64,000 nucleotides of DNA from Acridotheres tristis (Eukaryota > Chordata > Aves > Passeriformes > Sturnidae). Position 1 is the stretch's first letter. Each line of letters opens with the position of its first letter. Shown here piece by piece: positions 1 to 59,535 of this stretch. The DNA lies in contig CM072884.1 of assembly GCA_037013685.1 (NCBI GenBank), forward strand, positions 111,392,048 through 111,456,047, written 5' to 3'. The translations under genes and the position numbers were made by a program. The notes beneath the pieces are model-generated. The model saw only the letters and a program-made list of their open reading frames with translations, did no database searches and was not told where the DNA came from.

Positions 1-2937
1 GACAAGAAAGTTAAGTTTTAATAACTGACTTTTAGATGTCACTGCCACAGGAACACTCAGGAAAAAAAGATCATCTTGGGATGCTAAGGGAAACATACTC
101 CACCAGATCCCCTATTTTTCACCCAAGAAAGGCAGAAGCTCTCTTGAGCTGAACCAAAATACCAAATCGAAATGCTTTTATCTCCCATAATTCTTTAAAT
201 GTCCATCTGTTTGTTCCCACATGGGCAATATCTGAAGCTAAACAAAACAATTGGATGCCCTGGCCAAAAACTCACCTTATACCATCATATCTCAGAGCTG
301 GTATCATCTTTAATTGATTGATTGTCCAGAAAAAAAGAGCTGAAAATAACCTGTGCTTTGACTGACAGTTCAGCTAATGAGCTTAACTAGATAATCCTGC
401 GAGGTCTGAAGTTAAATACCACAGCTAAGGAAAGGTATTACCCCTGTTTTTCTCCTCACTCTGACTTTACCAAGTGCACAGTTCCAAAGAAAAGACAAGG
501 GGCACAGCCCCGTGCCCAGAAAAAAATCCCAACTACTTCAATTGTTTTGTTAAAGAAGAACAAAGGCAGACAACTTCCATAAAACAAAGTTTTAAAAGGT
601 GGTTTCTCATTTTTTTTCTGGGAGAAATTACATGATTCTTGAAACTACTCGAGTAAACAACAACAAAAAAGCAATATAAAACCCCAAAAACCACAGGGAA
701 AAAAGAGAGGAGAAGAACTTTTAACCCCAGTGACTGCAACTTGCTTCTTATTTTAGCAATGCAGCTCTTACCAAGGTTAGGTAGCAGAGGTGCAGGGCAC
801 TTTTCTAGAACTTCAGCTGAATGCAGAATCTCTCATGTTGCACTAAGTGGGAGATTAGCACGGTTATTCTGCTGGATAGGGTATTTAGAAAGAAATCTCT
901 CTTAGATCAATTAACTTGGTTGACTGTATGTGGGCGAGAAACAGATTTCTCTGAAATGTTTGACCTTAATTAATCAGAGAAGTGATCAGGCTGTGTCAGT
1001 GTCAGGCTGTAGCAATCAGCTCTTTTTTCTTTCTTTTCAGGTTAGAGGAAGAAGGATCCTGTAAAAATTGTCAGTTTCTCAGTTATGATTCCCAACTAAT
1101 TTTTGACTGCAGAATGAAAATCCCTAAATTGCTGTGAAGTCATAAATACCCTGGGTTATATAATACAGCCTCACATCCTCATTAAAAGTGATGTCTTCAG
1201 CATCATTTACTAATTCCTCTTTTTTTTCCCAGCTTTGGTGAAAAGTGCCTTGCAAGGAGTCCACCTCCAACACCCAGTCCTGTCATTGAGGGGTTTATTG
1301 GATGTGCTTCCAAGTCTCCATTTTCTGTGACTTTCCCGTCTATTAACTATTTACCTCTGCTATCACAAGAGCATTTCTAACATTAACCCTGCTGCAGTGA
1401 ACGTGGATGCTCGATATAAACAAGGAAGGAGCAGTGGATTGGATCAGCTCCGTCTGGAAATGGGATAAACTCCTCTCTATCTCACCAAACTGAGGTGGTT
1501 TTGCTGCAGAAGGAGGCTGGACACTTTCAAGGGGTGAAATCCAGACTAAAGCCTGAGGAAGGGCCTTAAATAGGCAGTGGGTCAGCTTGGTTTGCTGTCT
1601 GAAAAAGGGAATTTCAGCACCAGGAAAAGGTCCTGTTCCTCCAGAGTTCCTCCAAACTCTCTCTGCAGGCAATTCCTGCACAGCAGATAATAGATGCTGA
1701 TATGTAACCAGACAGAATTTGTTTGGCTTTGTTTCTGATGCAGCAGACACATCAAAAAACAATCAGATGTCACTGCAGCTATATTTACAAATGGATGGCT
1801 AATAACTGGAAGCTGGTGCAAATTAAGTCAGATTTATTTCACTCTAGGTGAGAGCTTGTTAATAACAGTGAAATGCACGAGGAGGAGAGGCTCTGCTAAA
1901 TCTCCCTGCTTGGCAGAAGCCTCATCCATCACGGAATTGCTGCAGTTGAATATGGCACATTTACACAGTCTGTGAAAGATTTGCAAAAGCACCCAGGGGA
2001 TTAAAGTGCACGAGTGCCAATGACTTTAAATGGTACTTGCTTTTGCAAATTTCATCCCCTGAGACTTCAGTAAACTTCATAATGCACAAAAATACAGTCT
2101 GAAGTGCAATCCAGCTTTGCATAAATCTTGCTTTTGCTTTAATTTGGCTGATACATTAAGAGGAAAACAAAAAGGACTGCTTGTTTTTTTGTTTTGTTTT
2201 TTTTTTAAAAGAAATTAACAGATTGGAAAGTAGATTTTTTTGACGATACTTAACTCCTAGGCTCACAAATGCAGAAGTTCCTAACAGCCAACAGATCAGA
2301 TGGTTTTTTTTCAGTGGGAATCAACAGGTTTTATGTCAGAGAAGAGACAGACGAAAGGAATTAAATGGCCTTGACTAATCATCTCACCTAAAGAATATCG
2401 CTGCTGACAGAGCACGGGAAAAGGGAGTTACAGGAGGGAACAGAATAGCCTAAAGCAAACAAACAAAAGTAACCTTTTAAAGTTGATTTGCATCAGAGGC
2501 TCTGGACCATTGTCTAAAAACACTAATGTTGACTCCAGCGACCCAATCAAGCCTCATGTAGTGTATCAGGAGAAAAGCTTTTCAGCTGGGAATGCTTTAG
2601 CAGGAAGCAGCAGGAAAATTGAGAGTGAAATTCAGTTACTAGGACAAAGAACAAGCAACCCAAGTGCATGCCTGCTCATGCCACGATAACTGAGGCATGT
2701 CCTGAAAGCCTGGAAGAGCTGAGAAACCAAACTTTGTGTACATGAGTCTTCCTTGGGCGTGTGGTTTCTATATTCCTGAGCTACAAAACATTTTTCAGTG
2801 GCGTTTTGCAAGTCTCCTGCTTATTGTCAGCTCTTTCCAGGGCAGAGAGGGAGAAGGACACTCCAGACGTGGCAATTAGGTGGGGATGTCTTCCAGGTTT
2901 TCTCATTAATTATCCTTTTGGAGGAAGGAGTGGCTTC

Positions 2938-2957
2938 CACACACACACACACACACA
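2938..2957. repeat. (CA)n microsatellite
   Basis: Ten CA units in a row, directly read. Possible length polymorphism. Confidence 0.95.
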
Positions 2958-3076
2958 GAGGGAATTTTTTATCATATCTTATCATGTTTTGTATCATAAT
3001 TCACTCAGGTCTGGCTGGCTGGGAACACAGCACAACTCACCAAAGCAGCCCAAGGGCTGTCCCCCTGTGCCTGCAG

Positions 3077-3362
3077 AGTCACAGAATCCCAGAATCAGCT
3101 AGGCTGGAAAACACCTCCAAGGCTGAGTCCAACCTGAGCCCCATCCCCACCCTGTCACCAGCCCAGAGCACTGAGTGCCACGTCCTTGGACACCTCCAGG
3201 GATGGGCACTCCACTGCCAGCCTGAACATCTGTCCCGATGTTTAACAGTCCCTTCAGTTGGAAGACCTGAATTTCAGAGGAAATTGCTCCTGATGCCCAG
3301 CCTGAACCTCCCCTGGCACATCCTGAAGCCCCCTGCCCTGCCCAGCAAGGGAGGCTGAGCTC
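3077..3362 (-). mobile_element. CR1 LINE, 5'-truncated 3' tail, diverged
   Basis: Begins on the plus strand with cacagaatcccagaatc, the antisense of the CR1 3' terminal 8-mer repeats, then the motifs 'gagtccaacc', 'cagagcactgagtgccac' and 'ccagggatgggcactcca', a typical CR1 3' region. No coding potential remains. Confidence 0.85.
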
Positions 3363-3709
3363 CAGCAGGCTCTCAGCCACAGGGTGATAAATTCTGAAGT
3401 GATAACTTCCAGCAGCAGGAGTGAGCAAACAGCTCCAGGAGTTGTATCTCACCTTTATGGAGCACATCCTCCTCCGTGCTGCAGCCCTGCAGTGAGGTGG
3501 CACCTGAGGAAAATCAAAATCAAGGGCAGGAACAAGGTTTATGTCGTGCTGGTGCAGCCAGGGAAGCAGCTGCTCATTGCTGCTGTGCACACGAGCCCAG
3601 CTCTGACTGTGCACTGGCACTGCAGGAAATGCTGTGCAGATGAAAAAGGGTTGTTTACCATTTGGGGGGTTTGTTTCCTCAAAGGAGAATTATCTGTTTC
3701 TGTGCAGGC

Positions 3710-3732
3710 AAAAAAAAAAAAAAAAAAAAAAA
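3710..3732 (+). repeat. Poly(A) run of 23
   Basis: Twenty-three adenines in a row after 'tgtgcaggc'. The flanks do not show a recognisable retrocopy, so it is reported only as a homopolymer, though a decayed retroposed tail is possible. Confidence 0.9.
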
Positions 3733-4948
3733 GTAATCGAGAGAATTTCCCTTCCTCGCTGGATAACTTTCAGGATTTCCTTTATTCTTTTTACTTTTTG
3801 CTTTGTTGCTAGTTCCTGAAGCTTTGGCAGCTTCAAACTAAAAATACTATTGAAAATTAGTATTATTGACTACAAAGCGTGCAGGATTACAATTTCAATG
3901 TGCAGCGCAGAATCAAGATAATGGACTTTTAATTCAGATGACAGGCACTAAGTCATGTACATCTGTGAGAAGGAAGCAAAATCAGGTAGCTCTCTGATGC
4001 CAAGAAAACTTGTATTAATGGAAAGTGCTTCTATGAAAGGACCATTAACTTCTTCTATATAAAAGTATGAAGAATATGATGCATAATCCAAGCTTTCCCC
4101 TTGTGGGCATCCACACAGCAGTTCTGAAAAAGAGCAGAAATAGAGGAGCTAACCATCCATCTTTTTGCTATGCAGCAGATGTCAATAAACTGGAGTTTGT
4201 GTTCCATTCCACTAAAATCCCAATGTCCCAGGCAATAACCTGTCTTTCAATAAACCCAGGGCTAATGTCCATTGAGATGTGAGCTAATGCCGAGTGGAAA
4301 ATGACTTCTCTGTTTACCTACACCCAAATTGCATTTTACTCATTTTCATTTACCAGATAAAAACAATTGATTGCCTCTGCTTATCCTTTGTAAAGAAAAG
4401 GCCTTTGTGAACAGAGGAACATTGATGGCACAAGAATTCTAGCGGAATAAAATCGCTTTCCCCACGAACACTGATTTTAATTTCTCCACAGATGATGTCT
4501 CCCAGTTCACTCTTTAAGCCCTGGATGCAGGAGGTGGTTTGGGTGCTCTCCAGAGGCTGTAGGCACCATATGTCAGGGGGAAGTCTAGAGGGCAAACTAC
4601 AGGCTGAGTGATCAACACTGAGGCTTTTATCTCGAGCTGTGCCAGAATTTGCCCTGCACAGCTGTGATGCTCAGCTGCCTGCTGCCTTGCATAACCTGGG
4701 CACTCTGTGATGCCTCAGCACTGCTGCCCAGGTATCCCTGAAGGCAGCACCACGTTTACATAACTGAAGGGGAAATCTCTGAAGCAATTCACCCCATCAG
4801 CACGGGAGTGAGTGGGAAATGAGGAGCTCCTCAGCATCAGGCATTCACCTCCCATCCCTGCCACCCTCCCTGTGCCAGCGTTCTCTGCCCACGCCCTGTG
4901 CCTCCCCCTCAAAATGCTCTCATTTCATCTGTCACACAATTCACACAA

Positions 4949-5402
4949 TTCACAGAATCACAGAATCACCAGGTTGGAAGAGACCTTCAAGATCATCGAG
5001 TCCAACCCAGCCCTAACACCTCAGTTAAACCATGGCACCGAGTGCCACATCCAGTCTTTTATTAAACACATCCAGGGATGGTGACTCCACCACCTCCCTG
5101 GGCAAACCATTCCAGTACCTTATCACTCTTTCTATGAAAAACTTTTTCCTAATATCCAACCTAATTTTCCATTGGCATAGCTTGAGACTGTGTCCTGTCG
5201 TTCTGTCAGTTGGTGCCTGGAGAAAGAGACCAACCCCACCTGACACAGCCACTTTTCAGGGAGTTGTAGAGAGTGATGAGGTCACCCCTGAGTCTCCTTT
5301 TCTCCAGGATAAACATCCCCAGCTCCCTCAGTCATTCCTCACAGGGTTTGTGTTCCAAACCCCTCACCAGCCTCCTTGCCTCCTCTGGATGTGCTCAAGC
5401 AT
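4949..5402 (-). mobile_element. CR1 LINE 3' part, well preserved
   Basis: Opens antisense with cacagaatcacagaatcacc and 'ggttggaagagaccttcaag', then 'atcatcgagtccaac' and 'ttcctaatatccaacctaa', and later 'agtctccttttctccagg'. About 450 bp remain. It looks younger than most copies in the window. Confidence 0.93.
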
Positions 5403-5660
5403 CAAAACATCCCCTTCACCTTTTCCAAAACCCTTCCCACTGCAGAAATCCCCTTTGCTGCTCCCAGGCTCTGCTGCCATCTCCCCCCACTCCATCCATC
5501 CTCTGCCCCGAGTGGTACCCAGCCCTGGGGCTGCTCTGGGCTTTAGGGCAGGGTGGGTGGTGACTCCACAGCCCCACGGCTCATCAGCTCAAAGCTCTCA
5601 TGCTGATGCCCATTTTGGCCTTTTTTGCTGGTGTTTTGGCAATGAGATTTGCCTGTTCAG

Positions 5661-6241
5661 TGTGGGTTTATTGCTCCCCCGATACAACATTTCACAGAGA
5701 TTCTTTCTCGAATGAGGTAGAGAGAAGGGACTTTTAATTGCTTTAGAAAATGAGGTTTACTTTTCTTATCTTCTACAGAAAGCGAGATTTCTTGTTACAG
5801 GTGTTGAGAGCATGGTTAGAAGTCACAAGACTTATGGTTACAAGGTTTTTTAAGGATTTATTAACTAATAAAACACTGCTAACAGATATTTATGTTTCTA
5901 ATTCAATATTAAGATATTTTATTTTATTGACTTATACTACAGTGGGAACTTTTTTAGCTAATCATATCACAATGCACAAACTTACATTGCTGCACTCTAA
6001 AACTTCTTGTTACCTTTGTAACTACTTTTATTCTTTCTATACCTTAAACTCTATAGCTAAACTTTTCTCAAATTAACATGTCTCTGCTTTAAGCTTTCAA
6101 TCTGCATTCTTGCCTCTAGCACCTAAACTTGGAAGCATTTCCTAAGGCCTCAGATTAAATCCCGTGTTTATTTCAAAGCTTTGGCTTATGTTCTGAGAAT
6201 TCCCAGTGTTCTGAGAATTCCTTGCATTTTGAATTCCAACA
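5661..6241. mobile_element. Solo LTR of an endogenous retrovirus with 6-bp target duplication
   Basis: A 581-bp AT-rich block starts TGTGGG and ends CCAACA, and is flanked by perfect 6-bp direct repeats GTTCAG at 5655-5660 and 6242-6247. TG...CA ends with a 6-bp duplication fit a class II (ERVK-like) retroviral LTR. No internal viral genes are present, as expected after LTR-LTR recombination. An internal repeat of gttctgagaattcc occurs at 6190 and 6209. Transcription direction cannot be settled: AATAAA-like hexamers occur on both strands. A related copy lies at 41222-41780. Confidence 0.85.
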
Positions 6242-6621
6242 GTTCAGGGCACCCAGGCAGGGAGGTGTGTGCCACCATCAGCCCCTAAAAGGCTCCACCT
6301 CAAGGTTTGCAGGACTGCTCTGAGTTTTGTCAGAATGATAACGAGAGATTTGACACAAACAGATGGGATCTCAAAGTGGGGACCAGACACTGCATGCCCT
6401 GTGCAGAGGTGGGGAGGGTGGGATGGTGCCAGCCCTGGGCAGGGGCACAGCACAGCAGGGACGTGCCCAGAAATGTCCCTGGTGCCAGGGGAGACAATTT
6501 GCTGTCACTGCAGCTGGGTTTGGTCACAGCAGGAGGAGGGTGACAGCTCTGCCCATGCCACGCAAAGAAAAGTGTCACCGTGTTTGCATGATCTGAACTA
6601 AATGTGTTTTGGGGAGACCAT

Positions 6622-6896
6622 GGAGTTGTGGAATGGTTTGGGTTGGAAAGGTTCTCATCCCATCCCACCCCTGCCATGGCAGGGACACCTCCCACTGTCC
6701 CAGGCTGCTCCAGCCCCAATGTCCAACCTGGCCTTGGGCACTGCCAGGGATCCAGGGGCATCCACAGCTGCTCTGGGCACCCTGTGCCAGGGCTGCCCAC
6801 TCTCCCAGGGAACAATTTTTTTTTCTAATATCCAATCTAAACCTTCTGTATTTCAGTTTGAAGCCGTTCCCCCTTGTCCTGACTCTTGTGGTGCCA
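6622..6896 (-). mobile_element. CR1 LINE 3' part
   Basis: Contains 'gaatggtttgggttggaaag', 'ccactgtcccaggctgctcc' and 'tgtccaacctggccttgggc', then 'tttgaagccgttcccccttg', the antisense CR1 order. Lies about 380 bp from the solo LTR. No protein remains. Confidence 0.92.
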
Positions 6897-7904
6897 GTCT
6901 TCTGGAAACCTGTCAATTTTCCCCTTGCTGTAGTAATTATTGCTTCTGTTATTAATCATTGCCATCATCTGCTGGTTTCTTTTTTTTTCAGTAATTCACT
7001 CTATTGAACACAGGCTTGGCTCCCAACAAGAAATTACCATGGCTCAAGGAATACAGGGATGTAATTTTGCCAAGATCTGCAAACCAAGCACAGAAAGTCA
7101 CTGTACTTTGTGTACTTGATGAGGCCAAGAGATCATGTGCTCCCACCCCCTCCCTTTGTCACATTAGTCCTGAAGATTATTGCAGGAATATTCATGCTGG
7201 AAACTACCACAGAATGTGAGTAATAGTATCAGTTTGGCCTTTGTGAAAAGATCATTAAATCACAACGCACTGAGAAGGGACAAGAGTCCTCAGGCTTATT
7301 TCAAAACCTATTTTTAGCAGTGGATAAGAAGACTTTTCTTATCAAATAATTAGTCATCACCACTAAAGGAAAGTTAACTTCGCAGAATAAAATAGGAAGT
7401 CATTGAAACCTTTTCTGAGTTTCCAAAAAAGGTTGATTTAGAGATCACTGAAGCCTCTGCACCTGACTGTAATTATTTAGTAACAGAAAACGGGAAAGCA
7501 CAAAAAAAAAATTAAACTATTACAGTTCCTGCCTTATTTGAAGGAAAAAGTGCTACAGATAAAGACATTTACCCAGATTTCTGTGTCATCCCAGTATTGC
7601 AGAGGTGCAGGGAGGTTATAAAATTAAAAAAAAAAAAAAAGCCAAGAAGATGTTTTACAACCAGAGTAGTCTTTTGCAGAAAAAAAAAAAAAAAAGGTGA
7701 AATCCTGACCAGACAGAGATCACAGAGCAGCTCCCTGTTCTTGGTAAATGATGTTCTGACTACAAGCCAGCAAAATAATGCTGTCACAAAAAATGCCAAA
7801 AGCCGTGTAAATTTGTGGTGAGGGGCTCATCACTTGTAAAATTGTGGAGATAATTATGCTGCTGTGCCTGGCACTGGGTACATTTCATCTGGATGGCTGC
7901 ATTT

Positions 7905-8190
7905 CATTTCAGGCACACAGATAAATTGGCAGGGTTCAAAGGAGAATAGCAAAAAATAACAAAAAAGGTTGAAAAGGAGACCTACAAGATAAGATTAGGG
8001 AAACTGGGTATAGCTGGACTGGAACAAATTAATCTATATGGCAAGAGGGAGGATTTAGGTTTTAAGTACAAACCAACCTTTATAGCTTTAAGAAAAGTTC
8101 AGCCATGGAACAAGCTGCCAAGGAAGGTTTTAGCCTTACCATCACTAGAGATACTAAAAGGCAGGAGACCATCTGTCAGTGAGAGTTTAG
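7905..8190 (+). mobile_element. Old, strongly diverged CR1-type LINE fragment
   Basis: 'ggcagggttcaaaggagaat', 'ggttgaaaaggagacctac' and 'aagattagggaaactgggta', followed by 'gaacaagctgccaaggaagg', match the order of the 3' coding end and 3' UTR of older amniote CR1 elements. It is far more diverged and AT-rich than other copies here. Confidence 0.65.
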
Positions 8191-8517
8191 GGATTAAAAA
8201 AAAAAAGCAGAAAAAAAATGCACTGCCTTAATTTAAGAATTGAGCTAAATAACCCATTCGTGACTAGACTTCAATGGAATAAAAATGGCATAGCTTCTCT
8301 TTTGAGGGGAAGTTCCTGGATCTTTCCACTCTGAAGATTGCCTTTATCATATAAACCAATACAAGGGATTTCTGCTGTTTTCAGATTGAGAGGATATTTG
8401 CATTTAAATGCTTCCAGGAGATAGATGTCTAAATATTAATTTTGTCATATTGATAATACACTCTGCTTTTCTCCCATCAGGCTTTGAACACTTGTGTAGA
8501 GCTAATACTGAAAAAGT

Positions 8518-8690
8518 AATTATGGAATGTCCTGAGTGGGAAGGGACCCACAGGGATCATCAAAGTCCAACTCCTGGCTGTGCACAGAGATCCCAAAATC
8601 CCACCCTGTGCCTGAGAGCATTGTCCAAACACTCCTTGAGTTCTGGCAGCCTTGGGAGCCTTGGGGCCACTGCCTTGTATAACAAATTGT
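8518..8690 (-). mobile_element. CR1 LINE 3' fragment
   Basis: Antisense CR1 motifs 'tgagtgggaagggacccac', 'gggatcatcaaagtccaact', 'cccaccctgtgcctgagag' and 'attgtccaaacactccttga' appear in order; similarity fades after about 8690. Part of the same subtype recurs at 19874. Confidence 0.8.
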
Positions 8691-9113
8691 CACCTTATTT
8701 GTTTTTCTGTGGGACCCTTTGTTCCCACACCTCAGCTCCTCTAAGAGGCACTCAAGGCAGTCCTGCTAAAACTCCTGGAAAATCCAGGTGCCCCTGGGTT
8801 ACAATTTCCCACCTGTCATCACCACCAGCAGCAGGTTTGGGAATCACAGTGGTGTTGGCAGTGGTGGTTACATCATATCCTTGTTTCTCTCTCAAGACTC
8901 CTAATGAAGTTGCTCTTTGGAAATCTCTGAATTCTGCTAGAGCCCTTTATAAATAACATTTATAAATGTTATTACTTTTCCCAGGAGCTGAGGACAGTGG
9001 GAGCAATGGATTGAACAAGGCAGGCGTTGTGCATGTGAGCTCCCCCACCAGCCATGGGTGAACCTCGTGCACTCCTGCTGATTTGTTGGCATTAATTTGT
9101 TGTTACTAAGAGG

Positions 9114-9360
9114 AACAGTTCAGACGGGATATTGGGCAGGAATTGTTCCCTGGGAGGGTGGGCAGGGCTGGCACAGGGTGCCCAGAGCAGCTGTGGCTGC
9201 CCCTGGATCCCTGGCAGTGCCCAAGGCCAGGTTGGACATTGGGGCTGGAGCAGCCTGGGACAGTGGATGTTCTCTTCTTATGGAAAACAAGGTTAGGAAG
9301 AGCTGAGCTTTAAGAACCCTTCCAACCCATTCCATGGCTTGATTCTCTGATTCTGTGACT
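9114..9360 (+). mobile_element. CR1 LINE 3' tail
   Basis: Sense copy: 'gggtgcccagagcagctgtg', 'ctggatccctggcagtgccc', 'aggccaggttggacattggg', then 'cttccaacccattccatgg' and terminal 8-mers 'gattctctgattctgtgac'. The preserved terminus marks the right end. Confidence 0.93.
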
Positions 9361-11527
9361 TTGCCAGGTTGCTCCAAACTCTGACTGAGTTGTGGGAGCC
9401 TCTGCTCTGGGCATTAATCCAAGACTCATTTCTACTTTCTGTAAAACCTCCACTTCCCCACTTCCCCCACAGGATTGGCTGTGGCTTCTTTTCTGTCTTT
9501 AACTTGATAGACTCCACATTCTTTGCTGTTTTCCTTATGTGGGCATTCCTGTGCTTTTTGATGGCTTTTGGTTCCTTCTGTTGGTCTCCTCTGTGTTTAC
9601 TTCCACAGGTTATTTTATGGTCCAGGCAACGATGTGAACTAAGGACTTCAAAGGCTCAGGCAATTGTTCTGATCACTCAGCTGTAGGTTATTCTCATTTG
9701 GGATAATCTGGCAGCAATTTGGAGCAGAGGCAGCATGGATGTGTCTGGGGAGGGTGTGGGTGTCAGTGGTGGGAGCCATAACCTCATTTCCTGCAAATTC
9801 TACTGCTCTGAATCTTCTTCCATGTTACCTATGGAGGCTTTGGGGTTATGAGCACAGATATCCCCCTAATTTAAATCGTTCTTTCCATCACTGGGTTACT
9901 CACAGTTAGGCAGAGCTCAGTGAGTGTCTGGAAGTTAAAAGACCCACATTATCCCTGGAATATTTAACTGTCCTCTTTCACCCATCCTGGTAGAATCCAC
10001 CTCCTTTTCTCACCTCAGCCAAACCGAGATAGGTCTTTGAAAAGCATGAGTTAGTGGTAAGGAAAGAAATTAACAGCTGTCACCTTGGATATTGGCAAAG
10101 GAGGAGTGAAGAGCAAGACTAAGGAGCAAGAAAGCTCTCCTGAGAACATGAACTGAATCAGTGTGCAAACACATTTACATAAAAAGGAAATTGTCTGACA
10201 GGGGCAGCCACAATTATCCCAAATTTCATGCCAGACACTGTTTCCTCATTATGTTTCACTGTAGATTAGGGCTGTGTCTATAAGATGCACTCTGAACTTC
10301 ACATTGAAGAAAAGCCCTGCTGCTGAAAGTGCCATAATTCATTTACTAACAGTCCCTGTTGCTGTGCTTCAATAATGCAATCATTTTCTCGGTCCCAACC
10401 ATATGATTATTCCTGTTGTGTAGGAAATTTAAGTCCAAGGAATGTCAGATCAAATATAAAAGCCTAGTGCTTACCCATAGTTTTTATTCAATTAAGTAGC
10501 CATTACAGAGCTCATGCTGTTTCAAATGACATAATGCAGAACACAAATGCAGTCTTTTATTACAAATATATGTTCATCTAAACAAAATGGCACCAAAACA
10601 ATCCAAAGCCATTACAATTTTTAGATTATTAAGCTTAGGCTATTATTATATGGTGAGCAGTCGCTGTGAAAGGCAAGTGGGGGAACTGGGGCCTCCACAA
10701 ACCACACTTTGAGCACAGCAGTGCTGTTATTTGAGGTTTATTTGTGAAATTCTTAAATGCAAAGGAACAATGCTGATTAAAAAAATAATGGAAGCACTGA
10801 GCTGCAGCTTGGAGGACGCTGACTTTGCAGGTGATGAGTGGGAAAGTCATGCCTAGGGCCAGGACCTGACACAGACAGAGGTGCCACAGGCAGATCTGGG
10901 CAGCATTTAGGTGTTCCCCACCAAAATTAATTCTACTAAACTCTGGGCCTCCCCACCCAGTCTCAAGCAGCTCACAAGTCATGTTTGCACATCCTTTCTT
11001 CACTGCCACAGGATTTCTCCTGTTCAACATCCCTGAGGGCTCCCTGTAACCAGCATGGGGCCAGAGCTCCTGGCACCACCACTGAAATGATGCCCAGCAT
11101 CACAGGTGCCTTAACCTGCAGAAGGTTTTTCCTTTTCCTTTGTAATCACACAGCTCTGCACCAATCCAGCATTGCTGCCCTGATGGGCTCCTGTGGGAAG
11201 GCATGAGATCCCTCCTTTCCCTGCATTCCTGCTCTGGCTTTCTGTTTAAAGGTGACTAATGATGCATTTGTCCCTTGCCCTGGTGGTCAAACTTTTCTGT
11301 GGAAGGTGGGAGAGGAAGTAAAGAATCCCCCTGGGCAGAGCTGGGAATGACATCTGGATCTGTCCCCCGTGAAGGAGTGAAAGGCTGGCAGGCTGTCACC
11401 ACTCACTTCCCAATTTCAGACATGTCGTTGTAGCTGCTTTTTGTTGATCCAAAGCTGGGCTAACACAGCGATAAAAGGGGCTCAAAGCTGAATACAGAAG
11501 AGGGCAAATGGACACAGGAAGCCTGGT

Positions 11528-11575
11528 ATGACTTAGGAAGGGAATGACTTAGGAACCTTATGACTTAGGAAGTTA
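11528..11575 (+). repeat. 16-bp tandem repeat, three copies with a 12-bp identical core
   Basis: The core atgacttaggaa occurs at 11528, 11544 and 11560, exactly 16 bp apart; the four bases between vary. It contains TGACTTA, close to an AP-1/MARE half site. Degenerate related copies may continue to about 11610. Confidence 0.9.
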
Positions 11576-12209
11576 TGTCTTACAACTAGGGTTAGGTTAT
11601 GTTAGGAAGCCTGTTACTTCTCAAATTCGGAAAATCATATGGAAATAAAGAGATGGCACAGAAACAGTTGCTGATTAGGTAGAGACTGAAAAAGTGCATC
11701 AAGAAATAGAGTTTAGACGGTTAGAGACAAAAATCAATCCCAAACTTCCAAAGGTCTTTTGTGTCTGGTTTATTATTTTCTTTCCATAACAGTCAATGCA
11801 GTCCAAGATCTCTGAATGTTATCATGCAAAGAGGAAGGACAGGCACAATTTCCTCACTCAAACCACTTTATTGACACACTTGCAAGACAAAAATAAACTG
11901 CTCCCTGCTTCCTACACCCCTCATGCCAGCTTCTGTCTGCAACTTTTTTTTCTTTTTTTTTTACTTTCAGCTCATTACGAGAAAGTAATTTTATTTTTCA
12001 CATTTTACTGGCAGCTGGAATTCTCCAAATGAGGGAAGCAGGGCTGAAATGCATCTATCTCATCCCTCAGCAAAAATCCCTACAACATACGGTGCTGTTA
12101 TGACTCCGAGCTTTAGGTGGAGAGGGAAACAGGCATCTGGGCTGGGTTCATTTGTAACGCTGCACTTGCTGGATTAATATGGAAAGACAGATGAAGGCAG
12201 ACACTTTAA

Positions 12210-12432
12210 TTACTTCACCCTAACTTTTTATTACAACATCAAGTAAAATGGTGAGTTACAGAGGATAATGGGCGTGAAACATCTGGGATGAAGTCGCACA
12301 CAAGCTCATGGGTTGTTATCTGCCAATGGGGTTTTAAATATTGATAATTTCTGTACATGCATCTTTGTGTTATTTCTGATCTTCTCGATAAATCATCTCA
12401 GGATTACTTTGTTTTGCGCTGTGAGGTAGCTA
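12210..12432 (-). other. PCP4: PCP4 3' untranslated region
   Basis: The stretch between the stop codon and the first good poly(A) signal is about 200 to 220 nt, AT-rich and free of recognisable repeats, which fits the short mRNA known for this gene. The lower boundary is inferred from the AATAAA at 12232-12227 and a possible second signal, ATTAAA, at 12210-12205. Sequence near the stop, such as CGCAAAACAAAGTAATCC on the minus strand, looks non-repetitive and may be conserved; I could not align it. Confidence 0.8.
12227..12232 (-). terminator. PCP4: PCP4 polyadenylation signal AATAAA
   Basis: TTTATT on the plus strand is AATAAA on the gene strand, about 200 nt past the stop codon. A second hexamer, ATTAAA, lies at 12210-12205. 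A T/G-rich stretch on the gene strand between about 12200 and 12180 could be the downstream element. Cleavage is therefore inferred near 12215-12190. Confidence 0.75.

Positions 12433-59535
<47,103 letters not shown>

Larger units (their letters stand above)
1..12204. other. Downstream flank of PCP4, no coding gene recognised
   Basis: No exon of a known gene was recognised on either strand. It holds seven mobile-element copies listed separately, a CA microsatellite, a 23-A run and a 16-bp tandem repeat. 1-2900, 3740-4940, 6900-7900 and 9370-11520 show nothing beyond low-complexity patches. In human, DSCAM lies downstream of PCP4 in the opposite orientation; none of it was seen here, so it probably begins beyond the left edge. 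Confidence 0.7.

Noticed and set aside
3384..3812. 142-codon plus-strand frame ending in poly-Lys
   Set aside because: The lysines come from the 23-A run; no family resemblance.
1..12200. Search for DSCAM exons expected downstream
   Set aside because: No Ig, fibronectin or cytoplasmic-tail exon was recognised; the gene is probably outside the window.
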